This document shows, in pieces, positions 1 to 8,564 of a stretch of DNA of 64,000 nucleotides (within the stretch, counting starts at the first letter, position 1; each line of letters begins with the position of its first letter). Both the position numbers and the translations under genes were made by a program. Origin of the DNA: JACRAR01 sp041674385 (GTDB lineage: Bacteria; Pseudomonadota; Gammaproteobacteria; Burkholderiales; Rhodocyclaceae); the NCBI GenBank assembly GCA_041674385.1, contig JBAYVU010000008.1:28974-92973 (forward strand). The letters run 5' to 3'. The notes beneath the pieces were generated by a model. It was not told where the DNA came from and did no database searches. It saw only the letters and a program-made list of their open reading frames with translations.

Positions 1-1
1 C

Positions 2-628
2 GGCCTGGATCCATTCTTCAGCAAATTTCAGAATCTGCCGCTGGTCGAAGATCAACTCAAGCCCTATCCCAAGGCACAACTCGGTTTGCTCAAGTCGATT
101 CGCCGCGCGCGCAAAGCGACCCACTGGGCTCGCGAATGGGCAATCTGGCGCCACGATCTGGATGTCGACGAAATTACCGTCGCCACGTTGTTGCACGACA
201 TCACGGAAATGCTGATGTGGTGTTTCGCGCCGAACCTGCAACTGCGAGTGCAAGAAATGCTGGCGCAGAACCCGGGCCTGCGCACGACGACGGCTCAGCA
301 GGAGATATATGGCATCCGGCTGATCGATTTGCAGTTGGCCCTGGTCAATGCCTGGCATTTGCCGAAACTCCTGGCAACCCTGATCAACGCCATTCCCCAA
401 GATGGGGCAGAGGCCGCCGGCGAACTCATCGGCCCGGACAACCCGCGCGTCAAGAACGTTTTCCTGGCTGTCGACCTGGCGCGCCACTCGGCCAACGGCT
501 GGCACGATGCGGCGCTGCCCGACGATTTCAAGGGAATCGAGGATTTGCTGCATATCAGCCATGAAGCGCTGCTGCACAAGCTCGGTCTGGATGCCGAGGA
601 CAAGGCCGAACAGAATCAACCGCAGTAG
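2..628 (+). CDS. HDOD-domain protein, C-terminal part
   Basis: The reading frame is open from the left edge, so the gene starts outside the window; about 208 residues are visible. The part from roughly residue 35 has the alpha-helical look of an HDOD domain (an HD-related domain without the full metal-binding set): a WAREWAIWR stretch, an LLHDITEML segment that keeps the HD-like His-Asp, then a QQEIYG..LIDLQLALVNAWHLP segment typical of these proteins. HDOD proteins usually act in signalling or stress regulation, often fused to other modules; any N-terminal module here is not visible. The specific function is unknown. A convergent gene begins 11 bases downstream. Confidence 0.75.
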   Translation, partial: GLDPFFSKFQNLPLVEDQLKPYPKAQLGLLKSIRRARKATHWAREWAIWRHDLDVDEITVATLLHDITEMLMWCFAPNLQLRVQEMLAQNPGLRTTTAQQEIYGIRLIDLQLALVNAWHLPKLLATLINAIPQDGAEAAGELIGPDNPRVKNVFLAVDLARHSANGWHDAALPDDFKGIEDLLHISHEALLHKLGLDAEDKAEQNQPQ

Positions 629-639
629 CGCAATTCGTT

Positions 640-2553
640 TTAGGCGCGCTGTTCCAGTTCTTCCCAACGCTGAAGCAGCTGCGCCAACTCGGCGTCGAGC
701 ACGGCGGCCCGTGCCTGCAAGCGTTTCGCCTCCTCGGGAGAGTCACGATAGACCCGGGCATCGGCGAGACGCGCGGCGATATCGGCCTGCTCCTGCTCCA
801 GAGCGGCGATACGATCAGGCAACTGCGCCAATTCCTGCGTCTCCCGGTAGCTGAGTTTGTTGCGCACCTCGCGGCTTGGGCCACGGGCAGTCGCGGCAAT
901 CGCGGCAAGCGGACTCGCTGCGGCTTTCTGTGCCCCGCTTGCGGCTGCGCGAGGCGCCCTGTCCCTGGCGATCAACCAATCGGCATAACCGCCGGCATAT
1001 TCCCGCCAAACGCCGCCGCCTTCGGCGACGATGCACTGCGTCACCACATTGTCCAGAAAGCGTCGGTCGTGACTGACTAGGAACAGCGTGCCGGCATATT
1101 CCTGCAGCAAGGATTCGAGCAGCTCCAGGGTCTCGATGTCCAGGTCGTTGGTCGGTTCGTCGAGCACCAGCACATTGGCCGGCCGGGCAAACAGCCGCGC
1201 CAGCAGCAGACGATTGCGCTCGCCGCCGGAGAGCGACTTGACCGGCGAACGAGCCCGCTCCGGCGCAAACAGGAAATCGCCAAGATAACTGATGACATGT
1301 TTGCGGGTCCCGGCAATCTCGACATAATCCGATCCCGGACTGATCACCTCGGCGAGTTCCGCCTGCTCGTCAAGCGCAGTACGGAACTGGTCGAAATAAG
1401 CCACTTCCAGCTTGGTGCCGAGGCGCACGCTGCCGGTATCTGGCGCCAGTTCACCGAGGATGAGTTTCAGCAGGGTGGTCTTACCGGCGCCGTTGGGGCC
1501 GATCAAGCCGATCTTGTCGCCGCGCAGGATGCGCGAACTGAAATCGCGGACGATCCAGCGTTCGCCATAACGCTTCGACACGCCCTCGACTTCGGCCACC
1601 AGTTTTCCCGATTTTTCACCTCGCGCAATGCGCAATTCGACGCTGCCGAGCCGGTCGCGCCGCGCCGCACGCTCGCGCCGCAAGGCTTCCAGACGCAATA
1701 CGCGACCTTCGTTGCGGGTCCGGCGTGCCTCGACCCCTTTGCGTATCCAGACTTCCTCCTGCGCCAGAAACTTGTCGAACTTGGCATTCTGTTGCTCCTC
1801 GGCCGCCAGTTCGGACGCCTTGCGCTCCTGGTAAGCGGCAAAGGAACCGGGGTAGCTGGTCAAACGACCTCGATCGAGCTCGACAACCCGGGTCGCGACG
1901 GCATCGAGGAAACTGCGATCATGGGTGACGAACAACACCCCGCCGCGAAAATCGTGAATCAACTGCTCCAGCCAGAGGATGCCGTCGAGGTCAAGATGAT
2001 TGGTCGGTTCGTCGAGCAGCAGCAGATCGGGCTCGGTAGCCAAGACCTGGGCCAGCGCCACGCGCTTGACGCCTCCGCCGGAAAGCGTGCCGATCCTGGC
2101 TTCGCCATCGAGCCCAAGCCTGCTGATGGCTTGTTCGACGCGCGTGTGCAGACGCCAGCCGTCGGTATGATCAAGTTGCCCCTGCAGTTCTTGCAGCGCC
2201 TCCATATGCTGGGGCGAGTGATCGAGCGCCACCAACTGCGCCGCCTCATGATAGGCCAGCAACAACCGGCTTGCCTCGCCAAGAGCGGAGGCGATGGTCT
2301 CAAAGATGCTGCGATCCGGATCGAAGCTCGGCTCCTGCGCAGCATAAGCCAGCCGCATGCCGGGCTGGCGCCACACTGTGCCCTCGTCGAGATTGGCGAG
2401 GGCAGCCAGCGCCTTCAGCAACGACGACTTGCCGGTGCCATTGCGGCCAATTAGGGCAATTCGTTCGCCCGCATCGACCTGCAAGGCCGTGTGATCGAGC
2501 AGCGCCACATGCCCGAAGGCCAGGCAGGCGTTATCCAGTGTCAACAAAGGCAT
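640..2553 (-). CDS. uup: ABC-F family ATPase Uup
   Basis: A soluble protein of 637 residues with two ABC ATPase domains and no membrane segments. The first domain has Walker A GRNGTGKSS near residue 40 and signature LSGGGVKRVAL near 160. The second has GPNGAGKTT near 350 and LSGGERNRLLL near 440. The last 70 residues are a charged, heptad-like coiled coil (from SYRETQELAQLPDRIAALE), which is the C-terminal domain that separates Uup from other ABC-F proteins such as EttA. Uup-type proteins act on ribosomes or on branched DNA structures and affect transposon excision; the exact role is debated. It is convergent with the HDOD gene and divergent from the tRNA. Confidence 0.92.
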   Translation of the reverse strand: MPLLTLDNACLAFGHVALLDHTALQVDAGERIALIGRNGTGKSSLLKALAALANLDEGTVWRQPGMRLAYAAQEPSFDPDRSIFETIASALGEASRLLLAYHEAAQLVALDHSPQHMEALQELQGQLDHTDGWRLHTRVEQAISRLGLDGEARIGTLSGGGVKRVALAQVLATEPDLLLLDEPTNHLDLDGILWLEQLIHDFRGGVLFVTHDRSFLDAVATRVVELDRGRLTSYPGSFAAYQERKASELAAEEQQNAKFDKFLAQEEVWIRKGVEARRTRNEGRVLRLEALRRERAARRDRLGSVELRIARGEKSGKLVAEVEGVSKRYGERWIVRDFSSRILRGDKIGLIGPNGAGKTTLLKLILGELAPDTGSVRLGTKLEVAYFDQFRTALDEQAELAEVISPGSDYVEIAGTRKHVISYLGDFLFAPERARSPVKSLSGGERNRLLLARLFARPANVLVLDEPTNDLDIETLELLESLLQEYAGTLFLVSHDRRFLDNVVTQCIVAEGGGVWREYAGGYADWLIARDRAPRAAASGAQKAAASPLAAIAATARGPSREVRNKLSYRETQELAQLPDRIAALEQEQADIAARLADARVYRDSPEEAKRLQARAAVLDAELAQLLQRWEELEQRA

Positions 2554-2644
2554 ATCATTGACCAGCCATCAATCAGTCCGGTGACGATTGGTAATCGAGA
2601 AACTGCGGGCAACAGCGCGCAGATCGGTTTAAAATACGGCACAT

Positions 2645-2720
2645 GCCCCCATAGCTCAGTGGATAGAGCGCTCCCCTCCTAAGGGAGAGGTCGCACGTTC
2701 GATTCGTGCTGGGGGCGCCA
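2645..2720 (+). tRNA. tRNA-Arg (anticodon CCT)
   Basis: A 76-base cloverleaf. The acceptor stem GCCCCCA pairs with TGGGGGC, followed by discriminator G and an encoded CCA end (2718-2720). The D arm contains AGCTCAGTGGATAGAGC. The anticodon stem CTCCC/GGGAG holds loop CTCCTAA, so the anticodon is CCT, reading AGG arginine codons. The T arm is CGCACGTTCGATTCGTGC. A TAAAAT -10-like box lies at 2630-2635, ten bases upstream, but no good -35 is visible. Confidence 0.97.
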
Positions 2721-2788
2721 AAGCTGCATTCTAATGGTTTTGCCATCGTCTCTTCGCCGAATTGCAATGGAAAAGCATAGTGCGGTGC

Positions 2789-2794
2789 TAGAAT
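2789..2794 (+). promoter_or_regulatory. Extended -10 promoter of nadC
   Basis: TG-C-TAGAAT is an extended -10 element about 27 bases before the nadC start. There is no clear -35 at 17-base spacing, which extended -10 promoters can tolerate. It implies a short leader of about 20 bases. The nearest upstream feature is the tRNA, so nadC needs its own promoter. Confidence 0.45.
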
Positions 2795-2820
2795 GACCAC
2801 GCTATGTTCTGCTCATCATT

Positions 2821-3675
2821 ATGATCATGGAATTCCCCTTCCACCTCGCCATTGAAGTCGAACGCAATGTGCTCACTGCGCTTGCCGAGGATATCGGCGG
2901 CGGCGATTTGACCACTCAACTCATGCCCGCCGGCCATACCAGCCGCGGTCTCGTCGTCAGTCGCGAGGACGCGTTGCTGTGCGGTACGGCCTGGTTCGAC
3001 GCCTGTTTTCGCCGCCTCGATCCGAATGCGCGCATCGATTGGCAAACTCATGACGGCAAGCGCATCAGCGCCGGCCAGACGCTTTGCGAGATCAATGCCG
3101 ACACGCGCGCCCTGCTAACCGCCGAGCGCACCGCGCTGAACTTCCTGCAATTGCTGTCGGGCACCGCGACAACGACGCGCCGCTTCGTCGAGGCCGTGGC
3201 GGATACCCAGGCGAAAATCGTCGACACCCGCAAGACCCTGCCCGGCCTCAGACTGGCGCAAAAGTATGCGGTCAAGACTGGCGGCGGTTATAACCATCGC
3301 CTTGGCTTGTACGACGGCATCCTCATCAAGGAAAACCACATTCTCGCTGCCGGCGGGATTCGTCCGGCACTGACCCAGGCACGCCAACTGGCGCACGGCA
3401 TTGCATTCATCCAGATCGAGGTGGAAACGCTGGCCCAATTGAGCGAAGCGCTCGAATGCGGCGCCCGGATGGTACTAATCGACAACATGACGCTGGAGCA
3501 AATGCGCGAAGCCGTAGCGATCAATTCCGGCCGTGCCGAACTGGAAGCTTCCGGCGGCGTCAGTCTGGAGCGGGTTGCCAACATCGCTGCGACGGGCGTG
3601 CACCGCATTTCGATCGGGGGTCTGACCAAGGACGTCCGCGCCATCGATCTTTCCTTGCGCCATATCGAAAGATAA
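2821..3675 (+). CDS. nadC: Nicotinate-nucleotide pyrophosphorylase (carboxylating)
   Basis: A protein of 284 residues, full length for NadC. It makes nicotinate mononucleotide from quinolinate and PRPP, with loss of CO2, in the de novo NAD pathway in the cytosol. The family signature is complete: DTRKTLPGLRLAQKYAV followed by GGGYNHRLGLYDGILIKENH (about residues 138-177), which supply the Arg, Lys and His residues that hold quinolinate. The C-terminal ASGGVSLERVANIAATGVHRISIG closes the barrel. Starts at 2821 and 2827 are both possible ATG codons and neither has a strong ribosome site. nadA and nadB are not in the window. Confidence 0.96.
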   Translation: MIMEFPFHLAIEVERNVLTALAEDIGGGDLTTQLMPAGHTSRGLVVSREDALLCGTAWFDACFRRLDPNARIDWQTHDGKRISAGQTLCEINADTRALLTAERTALNFLQLLSGTATTTRRFVEAVADTQAKIVDTRKTLPGLRLAQKYAVKTGGGYNHRLGLYDGILIKENHILAAGGIRPALTQARQLAHGIAFIQIEVETLAQLSEALECGARMVLIDNMTLEQMREAVAINSGRAELEASGGVSLERVANIAATGVHRISIGGLTKDVRAIDLSLRHIER

Positions 3676-3700
3676 GGCTTTTTTACGGGTCAATCCTTGC

Positions 3701-3729
3701 TTGCTTTGTTGGAATGAACAAGGTATAAA
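3701..3729 (+). promoter_or_regulatory. Promoter of the 45-residue membrane protein gene
   Basis: TTGCTT at 3701-3706 and TATAAA at 3724-3729 are 17 bases apart, a fair sigma-70 promoter. The transcript would have a leader of about 60 bases. Within the leader, CTTGTC (3734-3739) can pair with GACAAG (3761-3766) to form a hairpin before the ribosome site. Confidence 0.5.
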
Positions 3730-3795
3730 TATTCTTGTCATTGTTCGGTTTTGCTCGAGAGACAAGCCCCCTGCCATACAGCGGAGAAAATCAAG

Positions 3796-3933
3796 ATGTG
3801 GTTTACACTCTATTACATCGTTGCAATCGTGATTATGGTGATGCATTTCACGGGGCTGCTCGCCCGCTTCAATATCGAATGGCTGATTCTGGTGCTTGCC
3901 GCCACGGTATTCCCGGCAGTCATCTACTTGTAA
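3796..3933 (+). CDS. Small membrane protein, 45 residues
   Basis: The product is almost entirely hydrophobic, with two probable membrane helices (about residues 4-17 and 24-44) separated by a short GLLARFNIEW turn. I chose the ATG at 3796 because GGAG at 3783-3786 lies nine bases upstream; a frame-compatible start at 3751 would add a charged, unlikely leader. It has its own promoter candidate and a leader hairpin, which argues for a real gene. I do not recognise the family. It is convergent with thrC, whose stop codon is 33 bases away. Confidence 0.6.
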   Translation: MWFTLYYIVAIVIMVMHFTGLLARFNIEWLILVLAATVFPAVIYL

Positions 3934-3966
3934 TATCCGCCCGTTCCAGGGCGGAGTAACTTATGC

Positions 3967-5397
3967 TCATGCCGCATGGGTAACAATGTAATTCTTGACC
4001 GCTTGGACGTCCGCCGGCATCACCGCGAAACGCTGCGGTAGGTTTTCGATGCCTTCCAGGCCGGCCGGCCGCTCCGGTTCCCGTTGCAGCGCTTCCTTGA
4101 TGGTGTCCTCGAACTTGATCGGCAACGCCGTTTCTAGGCAGATCAGCGGGATGCCTGGCGCGCTGTGTTCCTGACCAACCTTGACGCCGTCGGCGGTGTG
4201 CGTGTCTATCATGACCGCATACTGTTCCCAGATGCGACGGATCGTCGCCAGCCGGTCGGCGTGGCTGCTGGAACCCGAAACGAAGCCATACTCGGCAAGC
4301 CGGGCGAAATGCCGGGTCTGCGACAGATCGAAGGCCCCGCCTGCATCCACCTTGCCCCATAGCTCGCGCACGGTCGGCGCATCGCGGCCAACCAGGTCGA
4401 ACACGAAACGCTCGAAGTTCGAGGCTTTCGATATGTCCATGGAAGGACTGCTGGTCTGGAAGGTCTGGGAGGTGGCGCGCGGCCGGTAGATGCCCGTCCT
4501 GAAGAACTCGTCGAGCACGTCGTTTTCGTTGGTGGCAAGGATCAGTTTACGAATCGGCAGGCCGATCATGCGCGCGATATGCCCGGCGCAGATGTTGCCG
4601 AAGTTGCCCGAGGGAACGCTGAAGTCGACCTGCTGGTCGTTGGATTGCGTGGCAGCGAAGTAGCCCTTGAAATAGTACACCACCTGCGCCACGATGCGCG
4701 CCCAGTTGATCGAATTGACCGTGCCGATGCGATATTTTTCCTTGAAGGCATGGTCATTGCTGACCGCCTTGACGATGTCCTGGCAATCGTCGAAGACACC
4801 CTGCACGGCAAGGTTGAAGATGTTCGGATCGGCCAGCGAAAACATCTGCGCCGTCTGGAAGCGGCTCATCTTGCCCAGCGGCGAAAGCATGAAGACGCGA
4901 ATGCCGCGCTTGCCGCGCATCGCATATTCCGCCGAGGAACCGGTATCCCCCGAAGTGGCGCCGAGGATGTTCAGTTCGGCGTGATCCTTATCCAGCACGT
5001 ACTCGAACAGGTTGCCCAGCAGTTGCATCGCCATGTCCTTGAAGGCGAGCGTCGGCCCGTTGGAAAGTTCGAGCAGGTGCAAACCGGGAGCCAAGGTGCG
5101 CAACGGCGCGATCTCGGCGGCGTCATCGCCGGAACGGGCATGGCAATACACGGCGGCCGTGTAGGTCGTATCGATCAGTCTCTGGAGATCGGCGGAGGGA
5201 ATATCGTCGATGAACTTTTCCAGCACCTTGCAGGCCAGTGCCGGATAGGAAAGCCCCCGCCACGCCGCCAGTTCAGCGGGGGTGACGCACGGATAGGCTT
5301 CCGGCAGATAGAGCCCGCCATCCGGCGCCAGTCCGGCAAGCAGGATCTGGGTGAAGCTCTTCGCCGGCGAATTGCCGCGGGTGCTGATATAGCGCAT
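3967..5397 (-). CDS. thrC: Threonine synthase
   Basis: A protein of 476 residues, the long form found in proteobacteria. It converts O-phospho-L-homoserine to threonine using PLP. The start MRYISTRGNSPAKSF is typical. NGPTLAFKDMAMQLLGN carries the PLP lysine near residue 120, and GATSGDTGSSAEYAMRGK near 155 is the phosphate-binding and substrate loop. It follows hom on the same strand with a 20-base gap, so the two steps from aspartate semialdehyde to threonine that are encoded here are probably cotranscribed with alaA upstream. thrB is not present. Confidence 0.97.
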   Translation of the reverse strand: MRYISTRGNSPAKSFTQILLAGLAPDGGLYLPEAYPCVTPAELAAWRGLSYPALACKVLEKFIDDIPSADLQRLIDTTYTAAVYCHARSGDDAAEIAPLRTLAPGLHLLELSNGPTLAFKDMAMQLLGNLFEYVLDKDHAELNILGATSGDTGSSAEYAMRGKRGIRVFMLSPLGKMSRFQTAQMFSLADPNIFNLAVQGVFDDCQDIVKAVSNDHAFKEKYRIGTVNSINWARIVAQVVYYFKGYFAATQSNDQQVDFSVPSGNFGNICAGHIARMIGLPIRKLILATNENDVLDEFFRTGIYRPRATSQTFQTSSPSMDISKASNFERFVFDLVGRDAPTVRELWGKVDAGGAFDLSQTRHFARLAEYGFVSGSSSHADRLATIRRIWEQYAVMIDTHTADGVKVGQEHSAPGIPLICLETALPIKFEDTIKEALQREPERPAGLEGIENLPQRFAVMPADVQAVKNYIVTHAA

Positions 5398-5417
5398 ATG
5401 AAGCCTATTCGTGAATA

Positions 5418-6743
5418 TTACTTGTCCAGTTCTTCCAGGCGCAGTCGAATCACCTGGCGTTTCACCACCGGCAAGGTCTCGATCCTGGCAATCGCGGCAT
5501 CGATGCGCTGCTCGCGGGTCAGGTGGGTGAGCATGATGATGTCGGTCTGATCCTCGCCTTCGCCAGGTTCGCGCTGAATCATCGCATCGATGGAGATGCC
5601 CTGGTCTGCCAGCACCCGCGTGATATCGGCCAGCACGCCGGGTTTATCCTCGACGCGCAGGCGCAGGTAGTAGCTGGTCTCGACATCGGCCATCGGCAGG
5701 ATCGGCGTATCCGCCATCGCATCCGGCTGAAACGCGAGATGCGGGACGCGGTGCTCCGGGTCGGCCGTGTGCATGCGCGTGACATCGACCAGATCGGCGA
5801 TCACCGCCGAAGCGGTCGGTTCGGCGCCGGCGCCTTTGCCGTAGTAGAGCGTCGCACCGACTGCGTCGCCATTGACCAGTACCGCATTCATGGCACCTTC
5901 GACATTGGCGATCAGGCGCCGGGTGGGAATCAAGGTTGGATGCACGCGCAACTCGATACCATCCGCGCCGTTGACAGAAACGCGTTTGGTGATGCCGAGC
6001 AGCTTGATGCGGTAGCCGAGTTGTTCTGCATACTTGATGTCGTCGGCCTCAAGCCTGCTGATGCCCTCGATGTACGCTTTGTCGAACTGCATCGGAATGC
6101 CGAAGGCGATAGCCGACATGATGGTCAGCTTGTGCGCGGCATCGACGCCTTCGATGTCGAAGGTCGGATCGGCCTCGGCATAACCAAGACGTTGCGCCTC
6201 CTCAAGAACTGAGGCAAACGGCAAGCCTTTGTCGCGCATCTCCGAAAGGATGAAATTGGTGGTGCCGTTGATGATGCCGGCGATCCACTGGATGCGGTTG
6301 GCGGTAAGGCCCTCGCGCAAGGCCTTGATGATCGGGATGCCGCCGGCCACCGCCGCTTCGAAGGCAACCATCACCCCTTTGCGCTGCGCGGCGGCAAAAA
6401 TTTCGTTGCCATGGGTGGCCAACAACGCCTTGTTGGCGGTGACTACATGCTTGCCGTTCTCGATGGCCTTCAGCACCAGTTCCTTGGCGATGCCGCAACC
6501 GCCGATCAACTCGACAATGATGTCCACATCCGGATCGTTGACCACCGCAAAAGCATCCTCGGTGATCGGCACGCTGCCTGCCGTGACCTGCCGGGCCAGC
6601 GCCAGGTTCTTGTCGGCGACCACCGAGATGCGAATCGGCCGACCGGCACGGCGGGTGATTTCGCTCTCGTTACGGCGCAGCACATTGAAGGTCCCGCCGC
6701 CGACGGTGCCGATACCGAGTAATCCTACGTTGATGGGTTTCAT
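5418..6743 (-). CDS. hom: Homoserine dehydrogenase
   Basis: A monofunctional homoserine dehydrogenase of 441 residues, without an aspartokinase domain. The N-terminal NAD(P)-binding motif is GLLGIGTVGGGTFNVL. The catalytic region includes NGTTNFILSEM and GYAEADPTFDIEGVDAAHK (about residues 180-220). The C-terminal 85 residues form an ACT domain (YYLRLRVEDKPGVLADITRVL), which normally mediates feedback inhibition by threonine. Gene order alaA-hom-thrC on one strand suggests coordinated synthesis of threonine and alanine-family amino acids. Confidence 0.97.
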   Translation of the reverse strand: MKPINVGLLGIGTVGGGTFNVLRRNESEITRRAGRPIRISVVADKNLALARQVTAGSVPITEDAFAVVNDPDVDIIVELIGGCGIAKELVLKAIENGKHVVTANKALLATHGNEIFAAAQRKGVMVAFEAAVAGGIPIIKALREGLTANRIQWIAGIINGTTNFILSEMRDKGLPFASVLEEAQRLGYAEADPTFDIEGVDAAHKLTIMSAIAFGIPMQFDKAYIEGISRLEADDIKYAEQLGYRIKLLGITKRVSVNGADGIELRVHPTLIPTRRLIANVEGAMNAVLVNGDAVGATLYYGKGAGAEPTASAVIADLVDVTRMHTADPEHRVPHLAFQPDAMADTPILPMADVETSYYLRLRVEDKPGVLADITRVLADQGISIDAMIQREPGEGEDQTDIIMLTHLTREQRIDAAIARIETLPVVKRQVIRLRLEELDK

Positions 6744-6777
6744 GGTCTGTCGGGAAAAGAAAACGTGAATACGAAGG

Positions 6778-6795
6778 GTAGGAAGAGTAGGAAGA
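6778..6795. repeat. Two 9-base tandem repeats between alaA and hom
   Basis: GTAGGAAGA occurs twice in direct succession inside the 84-base gap between alaA and hom. It is one of several short tandem repeats of 7 to 10 bases in intergenic gaps of this window. Confidence 0.6.
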
Positions 6796-6827
6796 ACATA
6801 CAGCGCACAAAGATACGGCAGGAAACT

Positions 6828-8054
6828 CTAATTGCCATGCCGCTTGCGATAGTGTTCGAGGAAGCGCGCGATGCGGCCGATGGCCTCGGTCAGGTCGTCC
6901 GCATTGGGCAGAAACACCACCCGCATATGATCCGGATTGGGCCAGTTGAAACCGCTGCCTTGCACGAGCAATACCCGTTCTTCCTCCAGCAGCTTGAGAA
7001 TGAACTGCTGGTCGTCGGCGATCGGATACATCTTCGGATCCAGCCTCGGAAACAGATACATCGCCGCCTTCGGCTTGACGCAACTGACCCCGGGGATCTC
7101 GGTCAGCAGCTTCCAGGCCAGGTCGCGCTGGCGGCATAAGCGCCCGGTCGGCGACACCAGGTCGTCGATGCTTTGATAGCCGCCCAACGCCGTCTGGATG
7201 CCAAACTGGGCCGGGACATTGGCGCACAGACGCATCGAAGCGAGCATGTTGAGGCCTTCGATGTAATCCTGGGCGTGGCGTTTCTCGCCCGACACCACCA
7301 GCCAACCCGCGCGAAAACCCGCCGAACGGTAGTTTTTCGACAGGCCGTTGAAGGTGATGCACAGCACATCCTCGGCCAGCGAAGCGATCGAGGTGTGGGT
7401 CGCGCCGTCATACAGCACTTTGTCATAAATCTCGTCGGCATAGATGATCAGGTCATGGGTGCGGGCGATGTCGACGATCTCGCGCAGCAGTTCGACCGGG
7501 TAGAGCGCGCCGGTTGGATTGTTCGGATTGATGATGACGATGGCACGCGTGCTCGGGCCGATCTTGGCGCGAATATCGTCCAGATCGGGCAGCCAGCCGG
7601 CGCCCTCGTCGCAGAGATAGTGGCGCGCCACGCCGCCGGACAGGCTGACCGCCGCCGTCCACAACGGGTAGTCCGGCGCCGGGACCAGCACCTCGTCGCC
7701 GGCATCGAGCAAAGCGTTCATGGCCATCACGATCATTTCGGAAACGCCGTTGCCGATGTAGATGTCATCCACATTCACGCCGGCAATATGCTTCTCCTGG
7801 GTGTAGTGCATGATCGCCTTGCGCGCCGCGAACAGGCCCTTGGAATCGCAGTAACCCGAAGCCTCCGGCAGGTTGTGGATGATGTCCTGAATGATCTCCT
7901 CGGGCGCAATGAAACCGAACGGCGCCGGATTGCCGATGTTCAGCTTGATGATGCGATGGCCATCCTCCTCCATCTGCTTGGCGCGGGCCAATACCGGACC
8001 GCGAATGTCATAGCAGACGTTGGAAAGCTTGGTGGATTTCAAGACCGGTTGCAT
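6828..8054 (-). CDS. alaA: Alanine transaminase AlaA-type aminotransferase
   Basis: A class I PLP aminotransferase of 408 residues. The start at 8054 gives MQPVLKSTKLSNVCYDIRGP, which matches the beginning of E. coli AlaA; the frame stays open a further 75 codons upstream without family similarity. Motifs include LNIGNPAPFGF, the NPNNPTGALYP loop, YADEIYDK, and the PLP lysine in FNGLSKNYRSAGFRAGW. AlaA makes alanine from pyruvate and glutamate. On the minus strand AAGGATG lies about 11 bases upstream. It leads the probable alaA-hom-thrC operon and is divergent from the Mth938-domain gene. Confidence 0.92.
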   Translation of the reverse strand: MQPVLKSTKLSNVCYDIRGPVLARAKQMEEDGHRIIKLNIGNPAPFGFIAPEEIIQDIIHNLPEASGYCDSKGLFAARKAIMHYTQEKHIAGVNVDDIYIGNGVSEMIVMAMNALLDAGDEVLVPAPDYPLWTAAVSLSGGVARHYLCDEGAGWLPDLDDIRAKIGPSTRAIVIINPNNPTGALYPVELLREIVDIARTHDLIIYADEIYDKVLYDGATHTSIASLAEDVLCITFNGLSKNYRSAGFRAGWLVVSGEKRHAQDYIEGLNMLASMRLCANVPAQFGIQTALGGYQSIDDLVSPTGRLCRQRDLAWKLLTEIPGVSCVKPKAAMYLFPRLDPKMYPIADDQQFILKLLEEERVLLVQGSGFNWPNPDHMRVVFLPNADDLTEAIGRIARFLEHYRKRHGN

Positions 8055-8118
8055 CGGGGCAAACCATCCTTTCGGAAACTTCCCGGAAACCGCACAAAGC
8101 GGGCCGGTGCCAAAAAGA

Positions 8119-8124
8119 TATAAT
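8119..8124 (+). promoter_or_regulatory. -10 box in the divergent alaA / Mth938 gap
   Basis: A perfect TATAAT lies in the 138-base gap between two divergent genes and faces the Mth938-domain gene and the arn operon. The -35 position (AAAGCG) is poor, so strength is uncertain. The overlapping reverse complement could also serve alaA. Confidence 0.3.
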
Positions 8125-8192
8125 CTTACCGAACCCGGCGGTATGCCGCAAACCAATATCGTTGTCCGGCAGCGCACTATGCTCCCAACACC

Positions 8193-8564
8193 ATGAAACT
8201 TCACCAGGATATCCCCGAAGGCAGGAACGTCGTCACCGCGGTCGGCGAAGGATACGTTGCCGTCAATGGACAGCAGCATGTCGCCAGCCTGGTGCTGTTG
8301 CCGCAGCAGATCGAAACGGGGTGGGGCGCGGCGGGGTTCGATGCGCTGACCGAAGCCGACTTCGTCCAGATTGCGGCGCTCGGCTGCGAACTCCTGCTGC
8401 TCGGCACCGGCCGCCGTCAGCGCTTTCCCAACCCCGGCCTGCTGCAGCCGCTGATACGTGCGCGCATCGGCGTCGAAGTCATGGACACCGCCGCCGCCTG
8501 CCGCACCTACAATATCCTGATGGCGGAAGGCCGCAACGTCGCGGCTGCGCTGTTGCTCGATTGA
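8193..8564 (+). CDS. Mth938-like domain protein
   Basis: A soluble protein of 123 residues of the Mth938-like (DUF498/COG3737) family. The recognisable core is GFDALTEADFVQIAALGCELLLLGTGRRQRF..P, followed by a short alpha/beta end with GIGVEVMDTAAACRTYNIL. The bacterial members have no assigned reaction. The stop codon overlaps the ATG of the ArnT-like gene by one base (TGATG), so it is probably the first gene of the arn transcript. That coupling says nothing certain about function. Confidence 0.85.
   Translation: MKLHQDIPEGRNVVTAVGEGYVAVNGQQHVASLVLLPQQIETGWGAAGFDALTEADFVQIAALGCELLLLGTGRRQRFPNPGLLQPLIRARIGVEVMDTAAACRTYNILMAEGRNVAAALLLD

Noticed and set aside
2573..2800. Minus-strand frame of 75 codons across the tRNA
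   Set aside because: It is the reverse translation of the tRNA gene, a frequent false call.
8162..8563. N-terminal extension of the ArnT-like frame
   Set aside because: The frame is open here but overlaps the Mth938-domain gene, and family similarity begins at 8564.
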